A stretch of DNA of 27,724 nt. Source: Rikenellaceae bacterium (GTDB lineage Bacteria; Bacteroidota; Bacteroidia; Bacteroidales; UBA932). Position numbers and translations under genes: made by a program. The stretch spans positions 1 through 27,724 of the forward strand of contig CAAGMI010000364.1 of NCBI GenBank assembly GCA_900771005.1. The letters run 5' to 3'. The notes below the pieces were generated by a model, which saw only the letters and a program-made list of their open reading frames with translations, was not told the origin of the DNA and made no database searches. Position 1 is the stretch's first letter, and every line of letters starts with the position of its first letter. This document shows positions 7,737-15,519 of this stretch, piece after piece.

Positions 7737-8210
7737 CTAAATCGAATCGAAAATCAGCGGCAGGATATCATCGACCCTGTCGAATTTCCAAACCCGGGAG
7801 GCACCGATCATTATGACCGACATCGGCTTTCCGGATTTTGTCTGGTACTGGGCCATAACCTGACGGCAGGCACCGCAAGGAGTGGCCGGCTGCTCCGTCA
7901 GACGTCCGTATACGCCTCCTGCTATGGCAATTCCCAGCATATCCTTGTCAGGATATTTCGCACCGGCTGCAAACATCGCAGTCCGCTCCGCACACAACCC
8001 GGATGGGAATGCCGCATTCTCCTGATTGGCCCCGCGCACTATCTGTCCGTTCGACATCCTTACGGCGGCGCCTACATTGAAATGCGAATATGGAGCATAC
8101 GAGCCCTTCATCGCCTCTATCGCAGCGGCGGCAAGTTCCCTGTCTTCCGCATTGAGTTCATCGATGGATGAAAACTCCACATACGGGATTATGATATTCT
8201 TTTCTGTCAT
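7737..8210 (-). CDS. cdd: Cytidine deaminase
   Basis: The 157-residue protein shows both halves of the zinc-dependent deaminase signature: CAE (Cys73, with Glu75 as proton shuttle) in the SGLCAERTAMF segment, and PCGACRQV (Cys112, Cys115). It also has the substrate loop FNVGAAVRMSNG with the downstream GANQENA. Three cysteine ligands and this length fit the homotetrameric cytidine deaminase family, which converts cytidine and deoxycytidine to uridine and deoxyuridine in cytoplasmic pyrimidine salvage. The ATG at 8210 is chosen over an in-frame TTG two codons upstream. It sits 20 nt downstream of a TATCTTTG -7 box. The gene is monocistronic and divergent from the lemA unit. Confidence 0.94.
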   Translation of the reverse strand: MTEKNIIIPYVEFSSIDELNAEDRELAAAAIEAMKGSYAPYSHFNVGAAVRMSNGQIVRGANQENAAFPSGLCAERTAMFAAGAKYPDKDMLGIAIAGGVYGRLTEQPATPCGACRQVMAQYQTKSGKPMSVIMIGASRVWKFDRVDDILPLIFDSI

Positions 8211-8229
8211 TATCAAGGCTTTGTCTTGT

Positions 8230-8237
8230 CAAAGATA
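8230..8237 (-). promoter_or_regulatory. -7 box of cdd
   Basis: The minus strand reads TATCTTTG, matching TAnnTTTG, with its last base 20 nt from the cdd ATG. It is divergent from the lemA promoter. Confidence 0.55.
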
Positions 8238-8269
8238 TAAATTTATCCGTCAAGAACGCTATTTTTACA

Positions 8270-8277
8270 TATATTTG
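8270..8277 (+). promoter_or_regulatory. -7 box of the lemA operon
   Basis: TATATTTG is an exact TAnnTTTG match ending 22 nt before the lemA ATG. The leader between them is A-rich and has no Shine-Dalgarno sequence. It likely drives lemA, the DUF2207 gene, mnmA and the serpin gene as one transcript. Confidence 0.6.
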
Positions 8278-8298
8278 TAGAAACAAAAAGACTTAGTT

Positions 8299-8847
8299 AT
8301 GACAATATTGATTATCGCAGCAATCGTGCTGCTCGTTATCCTTTGGATCGTAAGCGTACAGAGAAAACTCGTCAACCAGGATGAGCTTTGCAAGAACTCA
8401 ATGAGCCAGATAGGCGTTCAGCAGTCAAGCAGATGGGATGCGCTCACCGCTCTTGCAGAACTCACAAAATCATACAACGAGCACGAATACAACACCTTGC
8501 GCAGCGTAATCGCCCAGAGGACCAGCATAGGTTCAACAAGCAGGGCGGCTGAAGCTGATGCTCAGGAAGATATCCTCAATTCGGCTCTGAGCCGCATCAT
8601 CGCCGTTGCAGAGCAATACCCTGAGCTCAAGGCAAACGAGAACTATGCCAAGACGATGGACAGTGTCAACCTGTATGAGAATCAGGTGCGTACCAGCCGA
8701 ATGGTATTCAATGACAGCGTGACCAAATACAACAGGACTGTACGCCAGTTCCCTGATTCGATTGCTGCAAGGATACTCGGATTCGGCGAGAAGGAATATC
8801 TCAAGGAAGTTGCATCAAAATCCGAGATGCCTTCAATGAAAATCTGA
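8299..8847 (+). CDS. lemA: LemA family protein
   Basis: The 182-residue protein has one N-terminal membrane segment (about residues 2-19). A helical domain follows with typical LemA family landmarks: LVNQDELCKNSMSQIGVQ, then RWDALTALAELTKSY, then AVAEQYPELKANENY, then NDSVTKYNRTVRQFP near the end. LemA proteins are membrane-anchored helical bundles whose biochemical role is not established. They are often encoded beside DUF2207 or TPM-domain proteins, as here. The stop codon is immediately followed by the ATG of the DUF2207 gene, which indicates translational coupling and a shared function. Confidence 0.92.
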   Translation: MTILIIAAIVLLVILWIVSVQRKLVNQDELCKNSMSQIGVQQSSRWDALTALAELTKSYNEHEYNTLRSVIAQRTSIGSTSRAAEADAQEDILNSALSRIIAVAEQYPELKANENYAKTMDSVNLYENQVRTSRMVFNDSVTKYNRTVRQFPDSIAARILGFGEKEYLKEVASKSEMPSMKI

Positions 8848-10485
8848 ATGAAAAAGTTCTTTTTCTCCCTGTTTCTGCTCGTTTCCGCGCTTTCCGTCAA
8901 AGCCGCGGACTATGAGATATACGACATCGATATCAATGTCCTCCTCAGGGAAGACGGCAGCGCCGCTTTCACGGAGGTATGGAAGGTCCATGCCGGAAAA
9001 GGTACGGAATGGTATCTCGTCAAAAGGAATCTGGGAGACATCGGACTGATGGATTTCAACGTCAGCGAAAACGGGGTTGACTTCATCCACGAAGGTGATT
9101 GGGACATAGACAGAAGCATTTCCGAAAAAGCCGGTCGCTGCGGAACCGTCAACAAGGGCGACGGTTATGAACTGTGCTGGGGCTTGGGATCCTACGGGGA
9201 TCACACCTTCACCGTGTCGTACACCATGAGCAATGCCGTCAAGGCCCTCAATGATTATGACATGCTGCACCTCCAGTTGGTTTCTCCAGGTCTGTCGGCC
9301 GCTCCGGAGCACGTCAGGGCAAGCATCAGCGCTCCCGTATCCCTCGGACAGGACAATGCCGGGATATGGGGCTTCGGCTATGAAGGTACTGTGGAATTTT
9401 CAAACGGCGGGTCTGTATGCTTCGAATCCTCCGAACAGTTCAGGGGGAACAGTTCCATGATAGTCCTTTTACGTTTCGAAAAGGGTATTTTCAACACCGC
9501 AAGCATACGGGACTGCAATTTCGAAGAGGTGCTGGACAGGGCTCTGGACGGGGCTTCGTTCAGTGACGATGAGCAGGAAAGCGACCTGAGCGACCTCATC
9601 GCAGCCTTTCTGAGCACAATTCTCTGTATTATCGGTATCATAGGCTTAGCTGCCGGAAGCGCCAGTCTCAGCAAGAGACGCGTGCTCGGGATGAAAGAGA
9701 AGGACGTGGACTGGTGCCGCGACATTCCGTTCGGAGGTGACATATTCCAGGCGAACTACGTACTGGAGCGTCTCGGTGAAAACAGGAAGAACACCATCGC
9801 CTCAGCCATCATTCTGAGACTGATCAAGAACGGTCAGATACTGGTAACCAAGGGCGAAAAAGACAACGTGGAACTTTCATTCAATGAAAGCGCAGCACTT
9901 GATTCGCTCAACGAGACGGAGAGAGGCCTGTATGACATGATGAAGGAAGCCAGCGGGAAGGATGTGATACTGCAGAAAAACGAATTCAGCCGCTGGTCCC
10001 GCAGACACACGGGGACCATTTCAAAATGGGCCGTCAAGGCCGGTGCGGAAGGCAGGAGCAGAGCCGCCGCCGAGGGCAATGTCGCAGGCTCGAGATTCAC
10101 TGAAAAAGGTCAGGCCCAGGCCAGAAATGTCGTAGGATTCCGCAAGTTCCTGAAAGATTTCACACTGCTTGAGGAAAGAGGCTCCGCCGAGGTCGGACTG
10201 TGGCACGACTATCTGGTGTTCGCAGCACTTTACGGTATCGCCGACACCGTAGCAAAAGAGCTCAAAGATATAAATCCTCAGGCCTTCGAGGAGATAATGT
10301 ATTACGATTACAACACCACGTGGCAGGTCATCCGCCTGACACGGATAATGGCTGATTCCATCACCAACGCCAGAGCCATGCAGTCTTCCGGCTCGTCCGC
10401 ATCACGCAGAGGGTTCGGAGGCGTAAGTTCGTTCGGAGGCGGTGGCGGTTTCAGCGGCGGAGGTTTCGGAGGAGGTGGAAGATGA
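8848..10485 (+). CDS. DUF2207 domain membrane protein with Gly-rich tail
   Basis: The 545-residue protein has a signal peptide (MKKFFFSLFLLVSALSVKA). An extracytoplasmic beta-rich domain (about 20-240) opens with a DIDINVLLREDGSAAFTE segment typical of DUF2207. One transmembrane helix (about 250-272) precedes a cytoplasmic region. The tail at 522-545 is almost pure Gly, Phe and Ser and ends GFGGGGR, similar to tails seen in TPM-domain and YciQ-like proteins. The function is unknown; the family commonly pairs with LemA, and an envelope role is inferred. Only one internal membrane helix is obvious, whereas some relatives have more. The ATG abuts the lemA stop, and the gene's own stop overlaps the mnmA ATG as ATGA. 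Confidence 0.85.
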   Translation: MKKFFFSLFLLVSALSVKAADYEIYDIDINVLLREDGSAAFTEVWKVHAGKGTEWYLVKRNLGDIGLMDFNVSENGVDFIHEGDWDIDRSISEKAGRCGTVNKGDGYELCWGLGSYGDHTFTVSYTMSNAVKALNDYDMLHLQLVSPGLSAAPEHVRASISAPVSLGQDNAGIWGFGYEGTVEFSNGGSVCFESSEQFRGNSSMIVLLRFEKGIFNTASIRDCNFEEVLDRALDGASFSDDEQESDLSDLIAAFLSTILCIIGIIGLAAGSASLSKRRVLGMKEKDVDWCRDIPFGGDIFQANYVLERLGENRKNTIASAIILRLIKNGQILVTKGEKDNVELSFNESAALDSLNETERGLYDMMKEASGKDVILQKNEFSRWSRRHTGTISKWAVKAGAEGRSRAAAEGNVAGSRFTEKGQAQARNVVGFRKFLKDFTLLEERGSAEVGLWHDYLVFAALYGIADTVAKELKDINPQAFEEIMYYDYNTTWQVIRLTRIMADSITNARAMQSSGSSASRRGFGGVSSFGGGGGFSGGGFGGGGR

Positions 10486-11753
10486 AAATCTGCGTAGGAC
10501 TGTCAGGAGGTGTTGACTCCAGCGTAGCGGCCTTGCTGCTGAAACGGCAGGGCTATGATGTCTTCGCCATGTATATGCAGAACTGGCACGACATCGAAGG
10601 CACGCTGCACGGAGATTGCGAATGGGAAGAAGAGAAGTTCGTGGCCGAAATGGTGGCGAGGAAGATAGGGATCCCGTTCTATTTTGTGGACCTCAGCAAG
10701 GAGTATATGGCCAGAGTCGCTGACTATATGTTCGATGAATACTCCAGGGGGCGCACCCCGAATCCTGACGTACTCTGCAACAGGGAGATAAAGTTCGACG
10801 CTTTTCTTGACGCGGCCCGCAGGATGGGTGCGGACATGGTTGCCACAGGGCATTACTGCCGCAAAGAGCCCGCCGTCGGACCCGATGGCAGGCAGCTTGT
10901 GGACCAATCCGGCAAACCCGTCTGGAGGCTGCTTGAAGGCACGGACCCCAACAAGGACCAGAGCTATTTCCTGTGCCAGCTTTCCCAGGAGCAGCTTTCC
11001 CGCGCCATGTTTCCGATAGGTGAAATATGCAAGCCGGAAGTCAGGAGAATAGCGAAGGAAGCGGACCTGCCGTCTGCCGACAAGAAGGACTCCCAGGGCA
11101 TATGCTTCGTAGGCAAGGTTGACTTGCCTACGTTCCTCCAGCAGAAGCTCAAATCAGTCGAAGGGGACGTTGTCGAGGTTTTTCCCGCATACTACGAGCG
11201 GTTCAAAGGGCACGGCTCCACATCGCTTCCGGAGATGGCCGAGCCTTTCCGCTATGACGACCTGGTGTTCGAGACGGAAACATACCGGAGCGGAAAACAT
11301 CACGTAAAAAAGACAAGATACAAGGCAAATCCATGGGGTGCGGTCATCGGGAAACACGAAGGGGCCCAGTTCTACACTCTGGGACAGAGGAAGGGACTTG
11401 CGATAGGCGGCCATAAGGGTCCGCTGTTCGTGCTGGCAACCGACATTGAAAAAAACATAATTTATGTCGGAGAAGGCGAGAACCATCCCGGACTTTACAG
11501 AAAAGCCCTTAAGATTGCCACGGATGAAATTCACTGGCTGCGGGACTCCGAGGCCATGAAAATTGGGGAACAGAGAAGATTCAGGCTGAGGATACGATAC
11601 AGGCAACCGCTTCAGGAAGCGACGCTGAACATGTGTGAAGACGGCATGTATATTGTATTTGATGAACCTCAGCGAAGCATCACTCCCGGACAGTTCGCTG
11701 TGTGGTATGCCGATGACGGTGAGTTGATGGGAAGCGGCGTAATACTTAAATAA
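10482..11753 (+). CDS. mnmA: tRNA-specific 2-thiouridylase MnmA
   Basis: MnmA activates U34 of tRNA-Glu, -Gln and -Lys with ATP and replaces its 2-oxygen with sulfur, stabilising decoding of two-fold codon boxes. The PP-loop SGGVDSS is at residues 8-14. The catalytic cysteines are Cys99 in NPDVLCNREIKF and Cys208 in SQGICFVG, matching the family positions. The protein is 423 residues, longer than the roughly 360-370 of typical MnmA. Extra residues lie near 130-148 and in a stretch of about 50 residues near 230-280 (AYYERFKGHGSTSLPE and following), before the GAVIGKHEGAQFYTLGQRKG segment. The start overlaps the DUF2207 stop by 4 nt, so it is translationally coupled to the LemA/DUF2207 pair. 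The serpin start lies 2 nt after its stop. Confidence 0.95.
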   Translation: MKICVGLSGGVDSSVAALLLKRQGYDVFAMYMQNWHDIEGTLHGDCEWEEEKFVAEMVARKIGIPFYFVDLSKEYMARVADYMFDEYSRGRTPNPDVLCNREIKFDAFLDAARRMGADMVATGHYCRKEPAVGPDGRQLVDQSGKPVWRLLEGTDPNKDQSYFLCQLSQEQLSRAMFPIGEICKPEVRRIAKEADLPSADKKDSQGICFVGKVDLPTFLQQKLKSVEGDVVEVFPAYYERFKGHGSTSLPEMAEPFRYDDLVFETETYRSGKHHVKKTRYKANPWGAVIGKHEGAQFYTLGQRKGLAIGGHKGPLFVLATDIEKNIIYVGEGENHPGLYRKALKIATDEIHWLRDSEAMKIGEQRRFRLRIRYRQPLQEATLNMCEDGMYIVFDEPQRSITPGQFAVWYADDGELMGSGVILK

Positions 11754-11755
11754 AA

Positions 11756-12904
11756 ATGAATACAATTTTATCATTACTGACAGGAATGATGCTCGCTGTA
11801 CCAGCATCGGGCATAAATGATTTCGCATTCAACCTTTACAGGAGCCTTAATTCCGAATCGCCGGAAACCAACATCTTCATCTCTCCGCTCAGCGCGTCCA
11901 CAGCCATTGCACTGTTGAACTCAGGAGCCGAAGGGACCACATCGGAGGAGATATGCGGCATGCTGGGATTCGAAGGGCAGAGCAGTAAGGAGATTGACAA
12001 CTTTTATAAAAGCCTCAACGGAAAGATAAGTGCCGCAGATCCGTCAAGCAGGTTTGAATCAGCGAATTCGATATGGGTAAGCAAGGATATTCACCTCAAG
12101 GGAAATTATGTAAGCAGAGCCTGCAAATTCTATGACGCGAAAGTGTCCGGGGTCGATTTCTCAAGCTACTCCTCAGTAGATGCCATAAACAGATGGTGCT
12201 CTGACAAGACCGAGGGAAAGATCCACAAGATAATCAGAGAACCGGACCCGAATCTCAAGCTCATGCTGGTGAACGCACTGTACTTCAAGGCGGCTTGGAA
12301 CTTTTCAAGATTCCCTATCGTCAAGGAGGAAACGTTCAGAAGGATGGGCGGTGCCGAGTCTCCACAGAAAATGATGTATAAGGACGGCAAATTCTTTTAT
12401 GCGAAGGATGACATCTTCAGCATAATAGAAATCCCTTATGGGAACGGCACGTTCGCAATGTACATATTGCTGCCTGAAGATGAGTCGGAAGAAGGATTCA
12501 GAAGTGCGGTCGAAGCCGTAACAGCTGACAGGTGGGACAGTCTGACAGGTATGATGAGCAAGAAGGAAGTGCATCTGGCGATCCCGAAATTCAAGATAGA
12601 ATACGAGGCATTGATGAATGACGCCCTGATGTCCCTGGGAATGATGACGGCATTTACACCGGCCGCAGACCTGTCCGGCATTTCAAGCGCTCCGCTCATG
12701 GTAAGCTTTGTAAAGCAGAAAGCCTGTCTTGACGTAAACGAAGAAGGTACCGAGGCAGCAGCTGTCACCAGCATAGGAATAAAACTGACCTCAATGAGGC
12801 AGGAAGAGGAGCCGGTGATCTTCAGGGCCGACAGACCGTTCATTTTCACCATCTGCGACCGGAGTACAGGGGCGGTATTGTTTATCGGTCAGAAAGTCCA
12901 ATAG
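11756..12904 (+). CDS. Serpin family serine protease inhibitor
   Basis: This 382-residue protein has the full serpin fold signature. It begins with FAFNLYRSL and ISPLSASTAIALLNSGAEG, continues with LMLVNALYFKAAWN, and has the hinge NEEGTEAAAV (residues 328-337) and the closing RADRPFIFTICDRSTGAVLFIGQ. A small-residue, Ala-rich hinge indicates an inhibitory serpin able to trap proteases by loop insertion. Counting 17 residues from Glu329 (P17) places P1 at Thr345 and P1' at Ser346. The loop is slightly longer than in alpha-1-antitrypsin, so Lys343 or Arg348 are alternatives. The N-terminus is hydrophobic but has no Lys or Arg and no lipobox, so export is uncertain. It is the last gene of the lemA unit, and its 3' end overlaps the convergent flavoprotein gene by 23 nt. 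Confidence 0.94.
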   Translation: MNTILSLLTGMMLAVPASGINDFAFNLYRSLNSESPETNIFISPLSASTAIALLNSGAEGTTSEEICGMLGFEGQSSKEIDNFYKSLNGKISAADPSSRFESANSIWVSKDIHLKGNYVSRACKFYDAKVSGVDFSSYSSVDAINRWCSDKTEGKIHKIIREPDPNLKLMLVNALYFKAAWNFSRFPIVKEETFRRMGGAESPQKMMYKDGKFFYAKDDIFSIIEIPYGNGTFAMYILLPEDESEEGFRSAVEAVTADRWDSLTGMMSKKEVHLAIPKFKIEYEALMNDALMSLGMMTAFTPAADLSGISSAPLMVSFVKQKACLDVNEEGTEAAAVTSIGIKLTSMRQEEEPVIFRADRPFIFTICDRSTGAVLFIGQKVQ

Positions 12905-14411
12905 AAGCAGCTGCGGCAATGGCGCACCGGATACCGTCGATGGCGGAGCTCACTATGCCCCCTGAATATCCGGCGCCTTCCCCACAAGGATACACACCGT
13001 TCATGGAAACATATTCCAGGGATTCTTCATCCCGTGGGATTCGGACCGGTGACGATGTCCTGGACTCCACTCCGATCAGCAGAGCCGCATTCGTGTAATA
13101 ATTGCGCATCCTTATCCTTGGGAATACTTTCTGCAGTCTTTCCGCCACGATGGATGGAAGCAACTCATGCAGAGGCGCGGATATCACTCCGGGATGATAT
13201 GAAGTCTCAGGCATAGCCTTGGAAAGTTTCCCGTTGCAGAAATCCTCCATCCTCTGGGCGGGAGCGGTCATAGGATGCACGGCCCCCTGAGAGAAGCAGT
13301 AATCGAACATCCTGCGTTCCACTCCTTTCTGGAAATCCATCAATCTGAAAGGACTGTCGCCGGGAACATCCTCCGGCTCTATCTGCACGACCACTCCGGC
13401 ATTGGCGAACTTTCCGTTGCGGGAAGAGTTTGACATACCGTTGAGGACGACCGTATGCGCTTCAGTAGAAGAAGGCACCAGGATACCGCCGGGGCACATG
13501 CAGAAAGAGAATACTCCCCTCCCGTCAACCTGTTCCACAAAGGAATATTCCGCAGCCGGAACTCCGGGTTTCCAGTTGCCGTGATACTGGCACCAGTTTA
13601 TTTTCTCCTGGGGATGCTCCACCCTGACCCCAAGCGCAAATCCCTTTGCCTCGAGGGTACCGCCGGCCTTGTCAAGCATTTCATATATGTCCCTCGCCGA
13701 ATGACCGGTAGCAAGAATTATCTTTGATGCACTGTAAGTCTTTCCGTCCTGGCAGGACACGGACCATAGACCATCCTCCTGCCGGAGCATTGATACCACT
13801 CGCGAGTTGAAATGATATTCCCCACCGTGCCCGGTTACACATTTACGTATATTCTCAACGATAGCGGGAAGTTTGTCCGACCCGATATGGGGATGGGCGT
13901 CTATCAGGATATCCTTTGAAGCGCCGAAACGCACAAGCTGATACAGCACTTCCCTGTTGTCTCCCCTCTTTGAAGACCTGGTATACAGTTTTCCGTCAGA
14001 GAAAGCACCTGCGCCGCCCTCTCCGAAACAATAGTTGCTGTCAGGATCGACAACACCCTCACGGGAAAGTCTGGCCATGTCAAACTTGCGGTCATTGACG
14101 CTCTTACCTCTCTCCAGCACAACAGGTTTCAGGCCCAGCGTCAGAAGTTTCAGAGCTGCGAACATACCGGCAGGACCGGCCCCGACCACAATTACGGATG
14201 GAGCATCGTGCACATCCAGGTATTCCGGGAGCTGATATTCCTCAATAATCTCCCCGTTTTCGTAGGCTTCATACTGGTAACGCCACACAGGCTCTTTCCT
14301 GGCATCTATGGAACGTTTCCGCAGCACCCACCTGCGACCGGCGGCCTTGCTTTCAATTTCTTTGATTCTCGGTTCCCTGTCCAAAGGGCAGACCACTTCG
14401 AATTCCTTCAT
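12882..14411 (-). CDS. FAD-dependent dehydrogenase, COG2509 type
   Basis: The 509-residue protein has an N-terminal domain of about 70 residues. A Rossmann motif VVGAGPAGMFAALKL (GAGPAG at 77-82) follows, with the acidic ribose-binding residue in VVLERG (Glu100). The segment YCFGEGGAGAFSDGKLYTR and the C-terminal GEGAGYSGGIVSSAIDGIRCA are characteristic of the uncharacterised FAD-dependent dehydrogenases of COG2509. FAD binding is well supported; the substrate is unknown. It starts 15 nt after the tsaD stop on the same strand, so it is probably co-transcribed with tsaD. A functional link to t6A synthesis is not established. Confidence 0.88.
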   Translation of the reverse strand: MKEFEVVCPLDREPRIKEIESKAAGRRWVLRKRSIDARKEPVWRYQYEAYENGEIIEEYQLPEYLDVHDAPSVIVVGAGPAGMFAALKLLTLGLKPVVLERGKSVNDRKFDMARLSREGVVDPDSNYCFGEGGAGAFSDGKLYTRSSKRGDNREVLYQLVRFGASKDILIDAHPHIGSDKLPAIVENIRKCVTGHGGEYHFNSRVVSMLRQEDGLWSVSCQDGKTYSASKIILATGHSARDIYEMLDKAGGTLEAKGFALGVRVEHPQEKINWCQYHGNWKPGVPAAEYSFVEQVDGRGVFSFCMCPGGILVPSSTEAHTVVLNGMSNSSRNGKFANAGVVVQIEPEDVPGDSPFRLMDFQKGVERRMFDYCFSQGAVHPMTAPAQRMEDFCNGKLSKAMPETSYHPGVISAPLHELLPSIVAERLQKVFPRIRMRNYYTNAALLIGVESRTSSPVRIPRDEESLEYVSMNGVYPCGEGAGYSGGIVSSAIDGIRCAIAAAASIGLSDR

Positions 14412-14426
14412 AATCTGGCTTATCTG

Positions 14427-15449
14427 TTAGAATTCCGCTGCGCGGGATACCGGAGCGACATCAAGTCCAGTCCTCTCTCCGGCGAGATAATGGTAATATC
14501 CTGCGATGGCAATCATCGCAGCGTTGTCTGTCGTGAATTTGAATTCGGGCAGATATGTGTTCCATCCGCGTTTCTGCCCCTCAAGAACTATTCTGTCACG
14601 CAGCCCGCTGTTCGCCGACACACCGCCTCCGATGGTAATTTCCTTGATCCCGGTCTGTCTTGCGGCTTTTATCAGCTTGTCCATCAATATGTCAATCAGA
14701 GATTTCTGGAAAGAAGCACAGATGTCCTCCTTGTTCTTTTCCATGAATTCCGGATCCTTGGCCATCTCGTCGCGGACGAAGTACAGAAGGGATGTCTTTA
14801 TCCCGCTGAAACTGTAGTCGAGCCCCGGGACGTGCGGTTTTGCAAAACTGAATCTCCCCGGATCACCCTGCTTGGCCAGTTTGTCGATGATCGGCCCACC
14901 GGGATAACCGAGTCCCATCATCTTTGAACATTTGTCAAAGGCTTCGCCGACCGCATCATCTATCGTCTGTCCGAGAATCTCGAAATGGAGCGGATCATCC
15001 ACTCTGACTATCTGCGAATTGCCCCCGCTGACCAGGAGGCAGAGATACGGGAACGAAGGCTGGACCACCGGCTTGTCAGGCTGTTTGATGAAATTGGCCA
15101 GAATGTGCCCCTGAAGATGGTTGACCATCACGATGGGAATATCCAGAGCCAGTCCCATAGCCTTGGCGAAAGACGTACCTACGAGAAGCGATCCCAGAAG
15201 ACCGGGGCCTCTGGTAAAGGCTATAGCCGTCAGATCTTCAGCCTTCACACCTGCCCGCGACAGGGCCTCGCTGACTACGGGAACGATGTTCTGCTCGTGT
15301 GCACGCGATGCGAGCTCGGGTACGACGCCGCCGAAGGTCCTGTGAACTTCCTGACTTGCAATGACATTCGACAAAAGATATCCGTCACGGATAACGGCTG
15401 CGGACGTATCGTCACAAGAAGATTCTATTCCTAATATCAAATCAGCCAT
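14427..15449 (-). CDS. tsaD: tRNA N6-adenosine threonylcarbamoyltransferase TsaD
   Basis: TsaD transfers the threonylcarbamoyl group from threonylcarbamoyl-AMP to A37 of ANN-decoding tRNAs, working with TsaB and TsaE in bacteria. The 340-residue protein begins LILGIESSCDDTSAAV, typical of the family. It has the metal-binding HLQGH motif (His111, His115), the nucleotide-site segments GGVSANSGLR and VSGGNSQIV, and the C-terminal TTDNAAMIA with the metal-ligand Asp. The length is normal. The ATG lies 20 nt downstream of a TAATTTTG -7 box and is divergent from tamB. Its product t6A37 is the substrate of MtaB, which is encoded about 8 kb away in this window. Confidence 0.97.
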   Translation of the reverse strand: MADLILGIESSCDDTSAAVIRDGYLLSNVIASQEVHRTFGGVVPELASRAHEQNIVPVVSEALSRAGVKAEDLTAIAFTRGPGLLGSLLVGTSFAKAMGLALDIPIVMVNHLQGHILANFIKQPDKPVVQPSFPYLCLLVSGGNSQIVRVDDPLHFEILGQTIDDAVGEAFDKCSKMMGLGYPGGPIIDKLAKQGDPGRFSFAKPHVPGLDYSFSGIKTSLLYFVRDEMAKDPEFMEKNKEDICASFQKSLIDILMDKLIKAARQTGIKEITIGGGVSANSGLRDRIVLEGQKRGWNTYLPEFKFTTDNAAMIAIAGYYHYLAGERTGLDVAPVSRAAEF

Positions 15450-15468
15450 AGCAGATGTTTTGCACCTG

Positions 15469-15476
15469 CAAAATTA
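15469..15476 (-). promoter_or_regulatory. -7 box of the tsaD unit
   Basis: The minus strand reads TAATTTTG, matching TAnnTTTG, with its last base 20 nt from the tsaD ATG. It lies in the 70-nt gap shared with the divergent tamB promoter. Confidence 0.5.
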
Positions 15477-15499
15477 GCAAATTTTCAGCAGATATTTGT

Positions 15500-15507
15500 T
15501 ATTTTTG
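15500..15507 (+). promoter_or_regulatory. -7 box of tamB
   Basis: TATTTTTG matches TAnnTTTG and ends only 13 nt before the predicted TTG start codon at 15520. The mRNA leader would be roughly 8 nt or less, shorter than at other genes in the window. Confidence 0.45.
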
Positions 15508-15519
15508 TAGATTGGACAA

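Noticed and set aside
11154..11828. Leftward 224-residue open frame antisense to mnmA
   Set aside because: It is fully opposite a well-supported gene, with no motif and no promoter.
11756..12904. The serpin as a recent horizontal acquisition
   Set aside because: Its codon use and composition look like those of its neighbours, and it is tightly packed in an operon with no mobile-element traces.
8299..12904. LemA, DUF2207, MnmA and serpin as one new multi-component system
   Set aside because: LemA with DUF2207 is a known pairing, and nothing in the sequence links MnmA or the serpin to it beyond co-transcription.
14208..14927. Rightward 239-residue open frame opposite the COG2509 flavoprotein and tsaD
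   Set aside because: It spans two genuine genes on the other strand and has no recognisable domain.
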